Positions 40,853-50,250 are shown, counted from the first letter of the stretch. The stretch is 64,000 nt of DNA from Kitasatospora aureofaciens (GCF_019192735.1 NZ_JAHTKP010000033.1:1-64000), one strand, 5' to 3'. The notes: generated from the letters alone by a model not told the origin. Program-made: numbers and translations.

Positions 40853-40940
40853 CCAAACGATCGATCAATGATCGACCAAAAGACCGGTCGAAAGATTCGG
40901 ACGAGAGATCGGTCGAAAGATCGGCCAATGATCGATCAAA
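40853..40940. repeat. Degenerate 11-13-base tandem repeats upstream of the protease gene
   Basis: At least seven units of the form CRAARGATCGGY follow each other: 40853, 40865, 40877, 40889, 40901, 40914 and 40926. Two further CTGAAACCGG-like units precede them from about 40831. The repeated core is GATCG(A/G)(T/C)C. The array occupies the 211-base gap between the lipoprotein gene end and the protease start. It may be a cluster of protein-binding sites. Confidence 0.7.
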
Positions 40941-40944
40941 ACCG

Positions 40945-41886
40945 CTACGGCTGCGGGAAGTTCTTCGCGTCCACGTCGTCCGTCTTCGCATTGCCGCCGA
41001 CGGTGGGCTGCAGGGTGATCGACCACGAGGTGTAGGTGCGGCCGGTCTCGAACGCGAGCGTGTCCTGGAACTTGCTGAACCGGCAGCTCTGGGTGAACGC
41101 CTTCGCGCCCCCGTCCCAGTCCACCCCGCCGGAGAAGAACACGTCGTACGTGCCGTCCTCGACGCCCTCGATGCTGGCCTTCTGCCCCTTGGCGACGAAC
41201 ACCGAGTGCACGGACTTGCCGTCCATCGCGAGCGAGACCACCGCGTCGGAACTGCCTCCGTTGTCGACCTTGAACACGCCGTGCCCGTGCAGCCGGCCCT
41301 CGCGGACCATGGTGCCGTTCTCCAGCGAGCGGGTCTGCAGCGGCGGGATCTGCGGGACGGCGAAGGTGGTCGGGTAGCCGGCCGCCGTCAGCTTCGACAG
41401 GGCGGCGGAGGCCGCCTTGAGGCCCTGGGTCTGGCCGAACTCCGAGAGGGCGGAGCTCAGCGCGCAAACGTTCTTCCGCTTGATGTCGCTGCGGACCTTC
41501 GTCATATCGGTGGAGACCTGGCCGAGCGCCGTCACCAGCTCGGTCTGCGCGGCCGTGACCTCGGCCGGCTGGTCGGCCCGGCGCAGGCCGGTGCCGGCGC
41601 TGGTCGCGCTGGTGCCGATCTCGCCGAGCACGGTGTCGAAGTCGGTCAGGTTGTTGACCACGGTGACCTTCGCGAGCGCGGTGTTGACCGGGCCCACGTA
41701 CCGGGTGAGCACCGGGCCGTACGGCGACGGGGTCGGCGTCGGGGTGGCCGTGCGGGCCGGCGCGGGCAGCGCGGTGAGCGTGCCGGCCGGCTCCGACGAA
41801 GCGGTGCCGCCCCCGCCGCCGCTGGAACAGGCCGCGAGAAGCAGCGCGGTGCCGACGGCCAGACCGGCCTTGGTGATGAACCTCAT
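40945..41886 (-). CDS. Lipoprotein of unknown function
   Basis: 313 residues. A lipoprotein signal with lipobox LLLAACSSGG is followed by a Gly/Ser/Pro/Thr linker (about 20-55), a helical region (60-160) and a C-terminal beta-rich domain (GRLHGHGVFKVDNGGSSDAV ... FETGRTYTSWSITLQ). It should be anchored to the outer face of the membrane. No family is recognised; the C-terminal part could be a ligand-binding sandwich. GGGG is a few bases before ATG 41886. Confidence 0.8.
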   Translation of the reverse strand: MRFITKAGLAVGTALLLAACSSGGGGGTASSEPAGTLTALPAPARTATPTPTPSPYGPVLTRYVGPVNTALAKVTVVNNLTDFDTVLGEIGTSATSAGTGLRRADQPAEVTAAQTELVTALGQVSTDMTKVRSDIKRKNVCALSSALSEFGQTQGLKAASAALSKLTAAGYPTTFAVPQIPPLQTRSLENGTMVREGRLHGHGVFKVDNGGSSDAVVSLAMDGKSVHSVFVAKGQKASIEGVEDGTYDVFFSGGVDWDGGAKAFTQSCRFSKFQDTLAFETGRTYTSWSITLQPTVGGNAKTDDVDAKNFPQP

Positions 41887-42067
41887 GAACCCCGCCCCCG
41901 TGACTTCCCCGGCACACAGCGTGCCCCTGCCCCGCCTGACATGGTCCCGAGCACGCGCCCCATGGTCAACAGGGCGCACAGCAGGCGCACGGAATCACAG
42001 AAGGGGCGCGTAGGTAGCGCGGAAGGGGCGCACGGAGAGCCCGCGCCGGTCACCTAAGATCGGGCTC

Positions 42068-43186
42068 GTGCTCAGTCTCACCGGCCTCCCCCTCCAGATC
42101 GTCACGTCGGTCGTCGCGATCGCCGTCTTCGCCGCCACCATGTGGCTCTGGCCGCGATTCGGCGGTAAGGGCTGGAAGTCCTGGCTCGGCCGGGTCGGCG
42201 CCTTCCTCGCCACCCAGATCGCCGTGCTGGTCGCCATGGGCCTGATCGCCAACGGCTACTTCGGCTTCTACAGCTCCTGGAGCGACCTGCTCGGCACCAA
42301 CGGCAAGCCCGGCACGGTCGTCGACCGCATGCCGAACGCCGCCGTCGCCGTCACCGGCGAGCAGAAGATGTACTCCGCCCAGGGCTCCGAGCCGGAGCGC
42401 TCCGGGCTGATCCAGCAGGTCGCCGTCAAAGGAGCCGCCAGCGGCCTGACCAGCGACGCCTACGTCTACCTGCCCCCGCAGTACTTCCAGCCGGACTACG
42501 CCAAGCAGCAGTTTCCGATGGCCCTGGTGCTGGCCGGCTACCCGGGCTCGTCCGAGAAGCTGATCTCGCTCATGCAGTACCCGGCCTCCACCCTCGCCGC
42601 GATCGAGCAGAAGAAGCTGCCGCCGACCGTCCTGGTCCTGATGCGCCCGACGCTGTCCGGTAACCGCGACACCGAGTGCATGGACATCCCGAACGGCCCG
42701 CAGGTCGAGACCTTCTTCACCAGCGACCTGCCCAAGGCCCTCGCCACCACCTACCGGATCGGCTCCGACCCGGCCAGCCGCGCCGTGATCGGCAACTCCA
42801 CCGGCGGCTACTGCGCGCTCAAGTTCGCCCTGCGCAAGCCCGACGCCTACCGCGCCGCGGTCTCCCTCTCCGGCTACTACACCGCGCCGATCGACGAGAC
42901 CACCGGCGACCTCTTCAGCAGCAACGCCCAGCTCAAGCAGGAGAACGACCTGGTCTGGCGGCTGAAGAACAAGCCGGCCGCACCCGTCTCCCTCCTGCTC
43001 GCCACCAGCTACGACGAGAACAACTACGACGGCACCCAGGCCATGGTGGGCGCGTTCAAGGCCCCGACCAAGCTCTCCACCATCACCCTCGACACCGGCG
43101 GCCACAACTTCCACACCTGGACCCGGGAGATCCCCCCGGCCCTGGAGTGGCTGGGCAAGCACCTGGTCATGCCGCCGTCCGCCTGA
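42068..43186 (+). CDS. Membrane-anchored esterase of the antigen-85/esterase-D family
   Basis: 372 residues. Two N-terminal membrane helices (about 8-27 and 43-64) anchor an external alpha/beta hydrolase with the nucleophile elbow AVIGNSTGGYCALKFAL, acid in ATSYDENNYDG and His in TGGHNFHTW. This layout matches actinobacterial esterases related to mycolyltransferase/antigen 85. The natural ester is unknown. GTG 42068 follows TAAGAT (42055-42060) by seven bases, indicating a leaderless message. It is co-directional with the glycosyltransferase gene 82 bases on. Confidence 0.88.
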   Translation: MLSLTGLPLQIVTSVVAIAVFAATMWLWPRFGGKGWKSWLGRVGAFLATQIAVLVAMGLIANGYFGFYSSWSDLLGTNGKPGTVVDRMPNAAVAVTGEQKMYSAQGSEPERSGLIQQVAVKGAASGLTSDAYVYLPPQYFQPDYAKQQFPMALVLAGYPGSSEKLISLMQYPASTLAAIEQKKLPPTVLVLMRPTLSGNRDTECMDIPNGPQVETFFTSDLPKALATTYRIGSDPASRAVIGNSTGGYCALKFALRKPDAYRAAVSLSGYYTAPIDETTGDLFSSNAQLKQENDLVWRLKNKPAAPVSLLLATSYDENNYDGTQAMVGAFKAPTKLSTITLDTGGHNFHTWTREIPPALEWLGKHLVMPPSA

Positions 43187-43268
43187 ACCCGTCCCAGAAG
43201 ACCAGATCACACCCACCTCACAGCCCCGTCTCACGGTTCTCTCAGGCGCGCCACGCAGCGTATGGCGC

Positions 43269-45650
43269 ATGACCACGACCAGCTACTCCCCTCCGGCCGG
43301 CGAACCGTGGCCGGAGGCCGCGAACTTCCCGCCGCCGGAGGTGCCGCAGCCGGCCCCCGCCCCGGACCCGGCGCCGCTCTTCCCCGAGCAGCCCCTGCCG
43401 CCGGCCGGACCCAAAGGCTTGGCCTCCTGGTCCGGCCGGCTGCGCACCCTCCCGGCCCGCGCCTGGCGCGGCCGGGCCGATGACCCTCGCTGGGTGCGCC
43501 CGGCCCTGCTCGGCCTGCTGGCCGCCACGGCCGTCCTCTACCTCTGGGGCCTCAGCGCCTCCGGCTGGGCCAACGCCTTCTACTCGGCGGCCGTCCAGGC
43601 GGGCACCCAGAGCTGGAAGGCCTTCTTCTTCGGCTCCTCGGACGCCGGGAACTTCATCACGGTCGACAAGCCCCCGATGTCGCTGTGGCCGATGGCCCTC
43701 TCGGCGCGGATCTTCGGCCTCTCGTCGTGGTCCCTCCTCGCCCCGCAGGCCCTCATGGGCGCCGCCACCGTCGGCGTCCTGTACGCGACGGTGCGCCGCC
43801 GGTTCTCCCCGCTCGGCGGACTGCTGGCCGGCGCCGCGCTGGCGCTCACCCCGGTGGCGGCGCTGATGTTCCGCTTCAACAACCCGGACGCGCTGCTGGT
43901 GCTGCTGCTCACCCTGACCGTGTACGGGCTGGTGCGCGCGATCGAGACGGCGAGCACCCGGTGGCTGCTGTTCACCGGCGCGATGTTCGGGTTCGCCTTT
44001 CTCACCAAGACCCTGGCGGCCTTCCTGATCCTGCCCGCCTTCGCCGTGGTCTACCTCGTCGTGGCGCCCACCGGCTTCTGGCGGCGGGTGCGGCAGGTGC
44101 TGCTCGCGGGCGTGGCCGTGGTGGTCGCGGGCGGCTGGTGGGTGGCGGTCGTCGAACTGCTGCCCGCCTCGGCCCGCCCGTACGTCGGCGGCTCGCAGGA
44201 CGACAGCTTCCTCTCGCTCACCTTCGGCTACAACGGCCTCGGCCGGGTCAACGGCAACGAGCGCGGCAGCGTGGGCGGCGGCGGCCGGCTCCCGGCCGGG
44301 CTCGACCTGCCGGCCGGCGCGATGCACAACCGGGGCTGGGGCCAGACCGGCATCACCCGGCTGTTCGGCAGCGACATCGGCGGGCAGATCGCCTGGCTGA
44401 TGCCGGCCGCGCTGATCCTGCTGCTGGTCGGCCTCTGGGCGACCCGCCGCTACGCCCGCACCGACACCGCCCGCGCGGCGTTCCTGGTCTGGGGCGGGTG
44501 GCTGATCTCCACCGCGCTGATCTTCAGCTTCATGTCCGGGATCTTCCACCAGTACTACACGGTGGCGCTCGCGCCGGCCGTCGCGGCGCTGGTCGGCATG
44601 GGCGTGGACGGGCTGTGGCGGGCGCGGCACCGGCTGCCGTACGCGCTGGTGCTGGCGGGCACGCTCGCGGTGACGGCGGTGTGGGCGTTCGTCCTGCTCG
44701 GGCGCAGCTCGGACTTCCTGCCGTGGCTGCGCTGGGCGGTGCTGGCCGGCGGACTGGCGGCGGCGGCCGCGCTGGTGGCCGGGCAGTTCGCGGGGAAGGT
44801 CTCCGGACGGGTCGGCGCGCGGATCGCCTCGGTGGCGGGCCTGCTGGGACTCGCGGCGGCGTTCGGCGGTCCGGCGGCGTACGCGGTGGACACCGTGAAC
44901 ACCGCGCACAACGGCTCGATCATCACGGCCGGGCCGTCGGTCAAGGGCGCGTTCGGCCCGGGCGGCGGACGGCACGGCGCGCAGGGGTTCGCGGACAACG
45001 GCCGGGTCTTCACGCCGGGGGGCAAGGGCGGCCAGGGCTTCCCCGGCGGCTTCCCCGGCGGCCAGGCCCCGCACGGGCAGAACGGCGGCCAGGGCCGGCC
45101 CGGCGGCTTCAACGGCGGTTTCCCGGGTGGGTTCCCGGGCGGCGGCTCCGACGGGACGAACGGGCGCCACGAGCGCGGCACCACCGCCGGCCCCGGCGCG
45201 ATGGACCCCGAGGGCATGGGCCCCGGTGGCATGGGCGGCCTGCTCGGCGGCACCAAGGTGAGCGACGAGGCCGCGGCCCTGCTCAAGGAGAACGCCGACC
45301 ACTACACCTGGGCCGCCGCGACCACCGGCTCGCAGAACGCCGCGAGCTACCAACTCGCCACCGGCAAGCCGGTGATGGCCCTCGGCGGCTTCAACGGCAC
45401 CGACCCATCGCTGAGCCTGAGCGGCTTCCAGCAGGACGTGCAGGAGGGCAAGGTGCACTGGTACATCGCCGGCGGCGCCCACCGCGCCTTCGGCGGCGGC
45501 GCGGGCGGCGCGGGCAGCGCGGGCGGCAACAGCGCCGACGACAAGCAGCAGTCCGAGACCGCCCAGATCGAGGCGTGGGTGACCAGCCACTTCACCGCGA
45601 AGACGGTCGGCTCGGCCACGTTCTACGACCTGACGGCCCCGACGTCCTGA
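43269..45650 (+). CDS. GT39/ArnT-like membrane glycosyltransferase (YkcB-like)
   Basis: 793 residues. After a Pro-rich cytoplasmic N-terminus (about 75 residues) there are about 11-12 transmembrane helices with the catalytic-loop motif DAGNFITVDKPPMSLW, typical of polyprenyl-phosphate-sugar dependent transferases of the PMT superfamily. The C-terminal third is a Gly/Pro/Asn-rich linker (FPGGFPGG repeats, about 570-650) and the YkcA/B-type terminal domain (YTWAAATTGSQNAASYQLA). It likely moves a sugar from a lipid carrier to an extracytoplasmic acceptor. A 21-bp terminator follows. Confidence 0.92.
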   Translation: MTTTSYSPPAGEPWPEAANFPPPEVPQPAPAPDPAPLFPEQPLPPAGPKGLASWSGRLRTLPARAWRGRADDPRWVRPALLGLLAATAVLYLWGLSASGWANAFYSAAVQAGTQSWKAFFFGSSDAGNFITVDKPPMSLWPMALSARIFGLSSWSLLAPQALMGAATVGVLYATVRRRFSPLGGLLAGAALALTPVAALMFRFNNPDALLVLLLTLTVYGLVRAIETASTRWLLFTGAMFGFAFLTKTLAAFLILPAFAVVYLVVAPTGFWRRVRQVLLAGVAVVVAGGWWVAVVELLPASARPYVGGSQDDSFLSLTFGYNGLGRVNGNERGSVGGGGRLPAGLDLPAGAMHNRGWGQTGITRLFGSDIGGQIAWLMPAALILLLVGLWATRRYARTDTARAAFLVWGGWLISTALIFSFMSGIFHQYYTVALAPAVAALVGMGVDGLWRARHRLPYALVLAGTLAVTAVWAFVLLGRSSDFLPWLRWAVLAGGLAAAAALVAGQFAGKVSGRVGARIASVAGLLGLAAAFGGPAAYAVDTVNTAHNGSIITAGPSVKGAFGPGGGRHGAQGFADNGRVFTPGGKGGQGFPGGFPGGQAPHGQNGGQGRPGGFNGGFPGGFPGGGSDGTNGRHERGTTAGPGAMDPEGMGPGGMGGLLGGTKVSDEAAALLKENADHYTWAAATTGSQNAASYQLATGKPVMALGGFNGTDPSLSLSGFQQDVQEGKVHWYIAGGAHRAFGGGAGGAGSAGGNSADDKQQSETAQIEAWVTSHFTAKTVGSATFYDLTAPTS

Positions 45651-45655
45651 CCCCG

Positions 45656-45701
45656 ACGCCGAGGGGGCGTACCGCGATCGCGCGGTACGCCCCCTCGGCG
45701 T
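45656..45701. terminator. Strong bidirectional terminator
   Basis: A perfect 21-bp stem (45656-45676 with 45681-45701) closes a four-base ATCG loop. It lies five bases after the glycosyltransferase stop and 16 bases from the end of the convergent peptidase gene, so it can stop transcription from both sides. Confidence 0.92.
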
Positions 45702-45716
45702 TGCCGGTACGCCCGC

Positions 45717-47297
45717 TCAGTCGGACGGGCAGTGCGTCCCGGCCCCGGGCAGCTTGCCGTCCACAAGAAACGCCGTGACCGCAGACCGCACGCAGCCGCT
45801 CTTGTCGTACGCCGTGTGCCCGTCCCCCTCCCGGGTGAGCAGCACGCCGTGCTCCAGGCCGGCAGCCATCCGCTGCGCCCACGGGTACGGCGTGACCGGG
45901 TCGCCGGTCGAGCCGACGACCAGGATCGGGGCGCTGCCCGGGGCCTTCACCGTGTGCGGCTGCTCGGGCGAACGGAACGGCCAGGGGCGGCAGTCCGGGT
46001 CGAGCAGGGTGGCCCGGGTGTCGTGCCTGCCGACCAGCGGGGCCCGGACCGCGAGGTCGGCGAGAGCCGCGCGCAGGTCCGCGTCGGTGGGCGCCAGCGG
46101 GGCGTCCGCGCAGTGGATGGCGGCGTACGCGTCGGCGGGCGTCTCGAAGTGGCCTTCCTCGTCGCGGCCGTTGGCGGCGTCGGCGAGCTTGAGCAGTTCG
46201 TCGGCGTCGCCGCGCGTCATCGCCGGTTCGAGCGCCGTCCGCAGCCGCTCCCACGAACGGTGGCCGTCGTAGAGGACGTTGAGCGCGCCGTTCCAGCCGA
46301 GGGTCGCGGTGAGCAGCCGTCCGCCGGAGGCCCGCAGGGGGTGGTCCTTGAGCCCGTCGAGGAAGTCGGCGAGCCGCTGCGGGGCAGCGGCCGGGTCGGT
46401 GCCGAGCGGGCAGCCGTCCTCGGCGCCGGCGCAGTCGGCGGCGAACGCCCGGAACTCGGTCTCGGTGGCGGCGGCCTGTTCGCCGTTGAGGTGGAGCAGG
46501 TCGGTGCTGCGCTCGACGGCGCCGTCGAGGACGAGCCGCCCGGTGCGGTCGGGAAACTCCTCGGCGTAGAGGGCGCCGAGGTAGGTGCCGTAGGAGAGGC
46601 CGAGGAAGGCGAGTTTGCGGTCGCCGAGGGCGCCGCGCAGCACGTCGAGGTCGCGCGCGGTGTTGCGGGTGCCGACGTACGGCAGCAGCCGGGCGGCCTT
46701 GGCCCGGCAGGCGTCGGCGAGGATCCGGCCGTGGTCGTAGGCCGGGTCGTCGGTGCTGGTCCACTCGTCGCGGGTGCGGTCGTCGAGGCAGCTGACGGGC
46801 GTGGTGCGGCCGGCGCCGCGCGGGTCGAAGCCGACCAGGTCGTAGCGGTCGTGCAGCGGGCCCTCGTAGTTCTTCCAGCCCCACTGGACCATGCCGACAC
46901 CGGAGTTGCCGGGCCCGCCGGGGTTGAGCAGGAGGGAGCCGATCCGGCGCCCGGGGTCGGCGGCGGGCATCCGGGCGAGGGCGACGTCGACGGTCTCGCC
47001 GCCGGGGTCGGCGTAGTCCAGCGGGACCTTGAGGGTGGCGCACCGGACGGCCGGTTCGTCCGGGTCGGCGTTGCCGTCGTCCGCGCAGGGCGTCCAGTTG
47101 ATCCGCTGGTCGTAGAGGGCGCGCAAGGCCGGGGAGGCGGTGGCGGAGACCCGGTCCGCGATCGGCGGGCGCGAGGCGTCGCCGTCGGCCCCGGCCGCGC
47201 CGCCCGCGCCGCTCGGGCCGGTGCAGCCGGCCGGCAGCGCGACGGCGAGGGCAGCGGCGAGGACGGGCAGGGCACGCCGCGGGAACCGGGGGATCAT
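45717..47297 (-). CDS. Tap-like tripeptidyl aminopeptidase, lipoprotein type
   Basis: 526 residues. A lipoprotein signal (RRALPVLAAALAVALPAGC) anchors it outside. The alpha/beta-hydrolase core has the PIP/Tap features: LLLNPGGPGNSGV (oxyanion), FLGLSYGTYLGALYA (Ser), ILVVGSTGDPVTP (Asp) and GDGHTAY (His). The C-terminal TAP domain contains two Cys pairs. Such enzymes trim N-terminal tripeptides from secreted proteins in streptomycetes. The start is taken at ATG 47297 because the signal peptide begins there. Confidence 0.93.
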   Translation of the reverse strand: MIPRFPRRALPVLAAALAVALPAGCTGPSGAGGAAGADGDASRPPIADRVSATASPALRALYDQRINWTPCADDGNADPDEPAVRCATLKVPLDYADPGGETVDVALARMPAADPGRRIGSLLLNPGGPGNSGVGMVQWGWKNYEGPLHDRYDLVGFDPRGAGRTTPVSCLDDRTRDEWTSTDDPAYDHGRILADACRAKAARLLPYVGTRNTARDLDVLRGALGDRKLAFLGLSYGTYLGALYAEEFPDRTGRLVLDGAVERSTDLLHLNGEQAAATETEFRAFAADCAGAEDGCPLGTDPAAAPQRLADFLDGLKDHPLRASGGRLLTATLGWNGALNVLYDGHRSWERLRTALEPAMTRGDADELLKLADAANGRDEEGHFETPADAYAAIHCADAPLAPTDADLRAALADLAVRAPLVGRHDTRATLLDPDCRPWPFRSPEQPHTVKAPGSAPILVVGSTGDPVTPYPWAQRMAAGLEHGVLLTREGDGHTAYDKSGCVRSAVTAFLVDGKLPGAGTHCPSD

Positions 47298-47463
47298 GGA
47301 GTCCACCGCCCACGAATACCACCCGCGACCGGTCCTGGTCACACCAGGAGAAGGCCGGCCAAGGGAGCGGGTGGAACGATTCGTCAGCCGCCGCACTGCT
47401 GGAGCACGGCCTTCTCGCCAAGACCATGTCGAAGCTCACACCCGCTCACACCGTGAGAACCCG

Positions 47464-48459
47464 CTACCCCCCGATCGCCGACATCGGACGGTCGGGCCGG
47501 ACGAAATCCGCGGAGTCGATGGCGTGCCCGGGGCCCTTGCGCGCGATCGTCGCCCGCCACGCGGCCTCGATCCGGTCGTCGTCGGCCTCGCCGCGCAGCA
47601 GGGCGCGCAGGTCGGACTCCTCCGTGGCGAACAGGCAGTTGCGCAACTGACCGTCGGCGGTGAGGCGGACCCGGTCGCAGCCACCGCAGAACGGGCGGGT
47701 GACGGAGGCGATCACGCCGATCACGGTGTCGGTGCCGGCGATCCGCCACTCCTCGGCCGGGGCGTTGCCGTGCCGCCCCACCGGGACGAGGGCGAAACGC
47801 TCGCCGAGCACGGCGAGGATCTCGGCCGCGGTGACCATCGTCGAGCGGTCCCAGGCGCCCTGCGCGTCCAGCGGCATGGACTCGATGTACCGCATCCGGT
47901 ACCCGTGCGCGGCGGCGAACTCGGCCAGCTCGACGATCTCGTCGTCGTTGACCCCGCGCACCGGGACGGCGTTGACCTTCACCGGCGCGAGCCCGGCGGC
48001 CTGCGCGGCGGCGAGGCCCGCGAACACGTCGGCGATCCGGTCCCGGCGGGTGAGTGCGGCGTACCGCTCCGGCCGCAGGGTGTCCAGGCTGACGTTCACC
48101 CGGTGCAGGCCCGCCTCGCGCAGCGCGACGGCGGTGCGGGCCAGCCCGATGCCGTTGGTGGTGAGCGAGACCTCCGGGCCGAGCGCGGTGATCCGTCCGA
48201 CCAGGTCCGTCAGCCCGCGGCGCAGCAGCGGCTCGCCGCCGGTCAGCCGGACCGAGGCGATGCCCAGCCGCTCGACGGCGATCCGCACCAGCCGGACCAC
48301 CTCGTCGTCGCCCAGCACCTCGGCCTTGGGCAGCCAGTTGAGGCCCTCGGCCGGCATGCAGTAGGTGCAGCGCAGGTTGCAGCGGTCGGTGAGCGAGACC
48401 CGCAGGTCGGTGTGGACCCTGCCGAAGCGGTCCGACAGCGGGCGCGGTGCGGTGTTCAT
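47464..48459 (-). CDS. moaA: GTP 3',8-cyclase MoaA
   Basis: 331 residues, a radical-SAM enzyme making the first pterin intermediate of molybdenum cofactor from GTP. The SAM-cluster motif is LTDRCNLRCTYCMPAEG. The second 4Fe-4S cluster is in CGGCDRVRLTADGQLRNCLF, and the required C-terminal Gly-Gly ends SAIGG. Blocks VRLTGGEPLLR and VNVSLDTL are intact. It diverges from a MocA/MobA-like nucleotidyltransferase gene, which fits molybdenum cofactor maturation. MoaC, MoaE and MoeA are not in this window. Confidence 0.97.
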   Translation of the reverse strand: MNTAPRPLSDRFGRVHTDLRVSLTDRCNLRCTYCMPAEGLNWLPKAEVLGDDEVVRLVRIAVERLGIASVRLTGGEPLLRRGLTDLVGRITALGPEVSLTTNGIGLARTAVALREAGLHRVNVSLDTLRPERYAALTRRDRIADVFAGLAAAQAAGLAPVKVNAVPVRGVNDDEIVELAEFAAAHGYRMRYIESMPLDAQGAWDRSTMVTAAEILAVLGERFALVPVGRHGNAPAEEWRIAGTDTVIGVIASVTRPFCGGCDRVRLTADGQLRNCLFATEESDLRALLRGEADDDRIEAAWRATIARKGPGHAIDSADFVRPDRPMSAIGG

Positions 48460-48604
48460 CTGCCAAGTACAGGGGCAAGCGGGCCGGACCACCAGCGGCC
48501 GAACCGCCGGGGAGCTGCTGCCACCTGCATGTTCGCCTTGTGCATTCGTACAACTGTTGGTTCCCACGGTGCGCGCCGGCGCGGTGGGCGGGCAGGCTGG
48601 GCCC

Positions 48605-49222
48605 ATGCAGAACACCTCGCATCCGGCCGCAGGCCCGCCTGTCGCCGCCCTGGTGCTCGCCGCCGGGGGCGGCCGGCGGCTCGGCGGGCGGCCCAAGGCG
48701 CTGATCCGGTACGAGGGCCGGCCGCTGGTCGAGCACGCGGTGGCCGTCGTCCGGGCCGGCGGCTGCCCGGACGTGACGGTGGTGCTGGGCGCCGAGGCCG
48801 AGCGGGTCCGGTCCACCGCGCACCTGCCGGGCTGCCGGCTGGTCACCAACCCGGACTGGGCGGGCGGCATGGGCTCCTCGCTGCAGGCCGGGCTGGCCGC
48901 GCTGCCGTCGGGGGTGTCCGCGGTGCTGGTGATGCTCGTGGACACCCCGGGCGTCACCCCGGCCGCGGTGGCCCGGCTGGTGGCCGCGCACCGGGCGGGC
49001 GCCGAGCTCGCCGCGGCCGCGTACGGCGGGCGGCGCGGGCACCCGGTGCTGATCGGCGCCCGGCACTTCGCGGAGGCCGCGGCGGGCGCGACGGGCGACG
49101 CGGGCGCGCGCGCCCTGCTGACGGCGCACGCCGACGAGATCGCGCTGGTCGAGTGCGCCGATGTCGCCATCCCGGACGACCTCGACACCCCCGCCGACCT
49201 GGCCCGCTGGTCGGCGAATTGA
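48605..49222 (+). CDS. Molybdenum cofactor nucleotidyltransferase (MocA/MobA-like)
   Basis: 205 residues with the N-terminal nucleotide-binding loop VLAAGGGRRLGGRPKALIRY and the metal-binding LVMLVDTPGV. The Gly-Met-Gly (GGMGSSLQAGLAAL) and GGRRGHPVLIG blocks place it in the MocA/MobA/YgfJ family that adds CMP or GMP to molybdopterin. Which nucleotide it uses cannot be settled by eye. It is divergent from moaA across 145 bases. Regulation of the pair from a common region is likely. Confidence 0.9.
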   Translation: MQNTSHPAAGPPVAALVLAAGGGRRLGGRPKALIRYEGRPLVEHAVAVVRAGGCPDVTVVLGAEAERVRSTAHLPGCRLVTNPDWAGGMGSSLQAGLAALPSGVSAVLVMLVDTPGVTPAAVARLVAAHRAGAELAAAAYGGRRGHPVLIGARHFAEAAAGATGDAGARALLTAHADEIALVECADVAIPDDLDTPADLARWSAN

Positions 49223-49398
49223 CCCACCGCCGACCGCCCGGACGTTCGTGCGGGTGTCCGGATCGTCCCGTGCGGGCACCGACCGGGTGCATACCCCTGA
49301 TCTGTCCCTGAGGATTGCCCCATTCCGCGCCAAGCGCCCGAGGTTTCGTGGAGCATGGGAGGCGTCCTTCCACCCGACTCGAACGGACGGAGCCCGCG

Positions 49399-50250
49399 AT
49401 GGCCGGACTGCCCGACGACTTCACCGGACACGACCCCGCGCGTCACGGGCCGGGGACGGGCGGTGGCGCCCGGGCGATCCGCTGCCCCGCCTGCCGCCGC
49501 GAGCACCTGTACGAACCGCCGTCGCTGCCCTGCCCCTGCGGCGCCTCGCTGAAGGTGCCGCTGCTGCGCGGCGGGGTGCCGGTGCAGGTGCGGTTCCGCT
49601 CCTGGGAGGACTCCTGGCTGAGCATGCGATGCCCGCACTGCGGCCGCTCCGACCAGTGGCCGCAGCCCGAGTTCACCTGCAACTGCGGCGCCACCGTCCG
49701 CCTCCCGGTCGACCGCACCACCCGCCTCGGCAGCGGCACCGCAGGACCGCTCGGCACCGCAGGCCCGCAGCCCACCCGCCCCCACCCGGCCCACCCGATG
49801 GGCGCGCCGGTGCCCGCCCCGCCCGGCGGCAGCGGCAGCCAGGCCAAGCCCTTCCGCCACCGCGCGCCGTTCCGCCCGCACCCGGTGCGCACCTCGCAGG
49901 ACGCGGTGTTCACCGCCGCCCGCTACCTGGAGTGGCTGGGCTTCGACGACCTGGAGCTGACGGAGGCCCAGGAGCGCGACGGCGTCACCCTGCTGGGCAG
50001 CCGGATGGTCGCCCAGGTGGACACCTGGACCGAGCCTGCCGACGTGAAGTCGGTGGAGTGCCTGTGGCTGCAGACCCTGCACGCCGAGGAGATGGCCGCC
50101 GCGATGTTCACCCTGGCCGGCTACTCCCACCAGGCCACCGTGCGCGGCGAGCAGCTGCTGGTCGCCCTGTTCAGCCTGGACCTGGCGGGCGTCCCGCAGC
50201 CCGCGAACGGCGCCGCCGAGGCGCTGATGGAGACCGGCTGGACGTCCTGA
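49399..50250 (+). CDS. Zinc-ribbon protein with C-terminal Mrr-like domain
   Basis: 283 residues. Two zinc ribbons lie in the first 110 residues (CPACRRE ... CPCGAS and CPHCGRS ... CNCGAT), then a Pro-rich linker (125-155). The C-terminal domain (TAARYLEWLGFDDLELTEAQ, DGVTLLGSRMVAQVDTW, LLVALFSLDLAG) has the secondary-structure order of Mrr/restriction-endonuclease folds. The usual catalytic QxK position reads AQVD, so cleavage activity is doubtful. It may be a nucleic-acid-binding relative. ATG 49399 has GGACGGAG upstream. Family assignment of the C-terminal part is inference. Confidence 0.7.
   Translation: MAGLPDDFTGHDPARHGPGTGGGARAIRCPACRREHLYEPPSLPCPCGASLKVPLLRGGVPVQVRFRSWEDSWLSMRCPHCGRSDQWPQPEFTCNCGATVRLPVDRTTRLGSGTAGPLGTAGPQPTRPHPAHPMGAPVPAPPGGSGSQAKPFRHRAPFRPHPVRTSQDAVFTAARYLEWLGFDDLELTEAQERDGVTLLGSRMVAQVDTWTEPADVKSVECLWLQTLHAEEMAAAMFTLAGYSHQATVRGEQLLVALFSLDLAGVPQPANGAAEALMETGWTS

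Noticed and set aside
43242..45590. A 782-codon minus-strand frame opposite the glycosyltransferase gene
   Set aside because: Antisense shadow rich in Gly/Arg/His. The plus strand encodes a full GT39-type protein with proper membrane segments and start.
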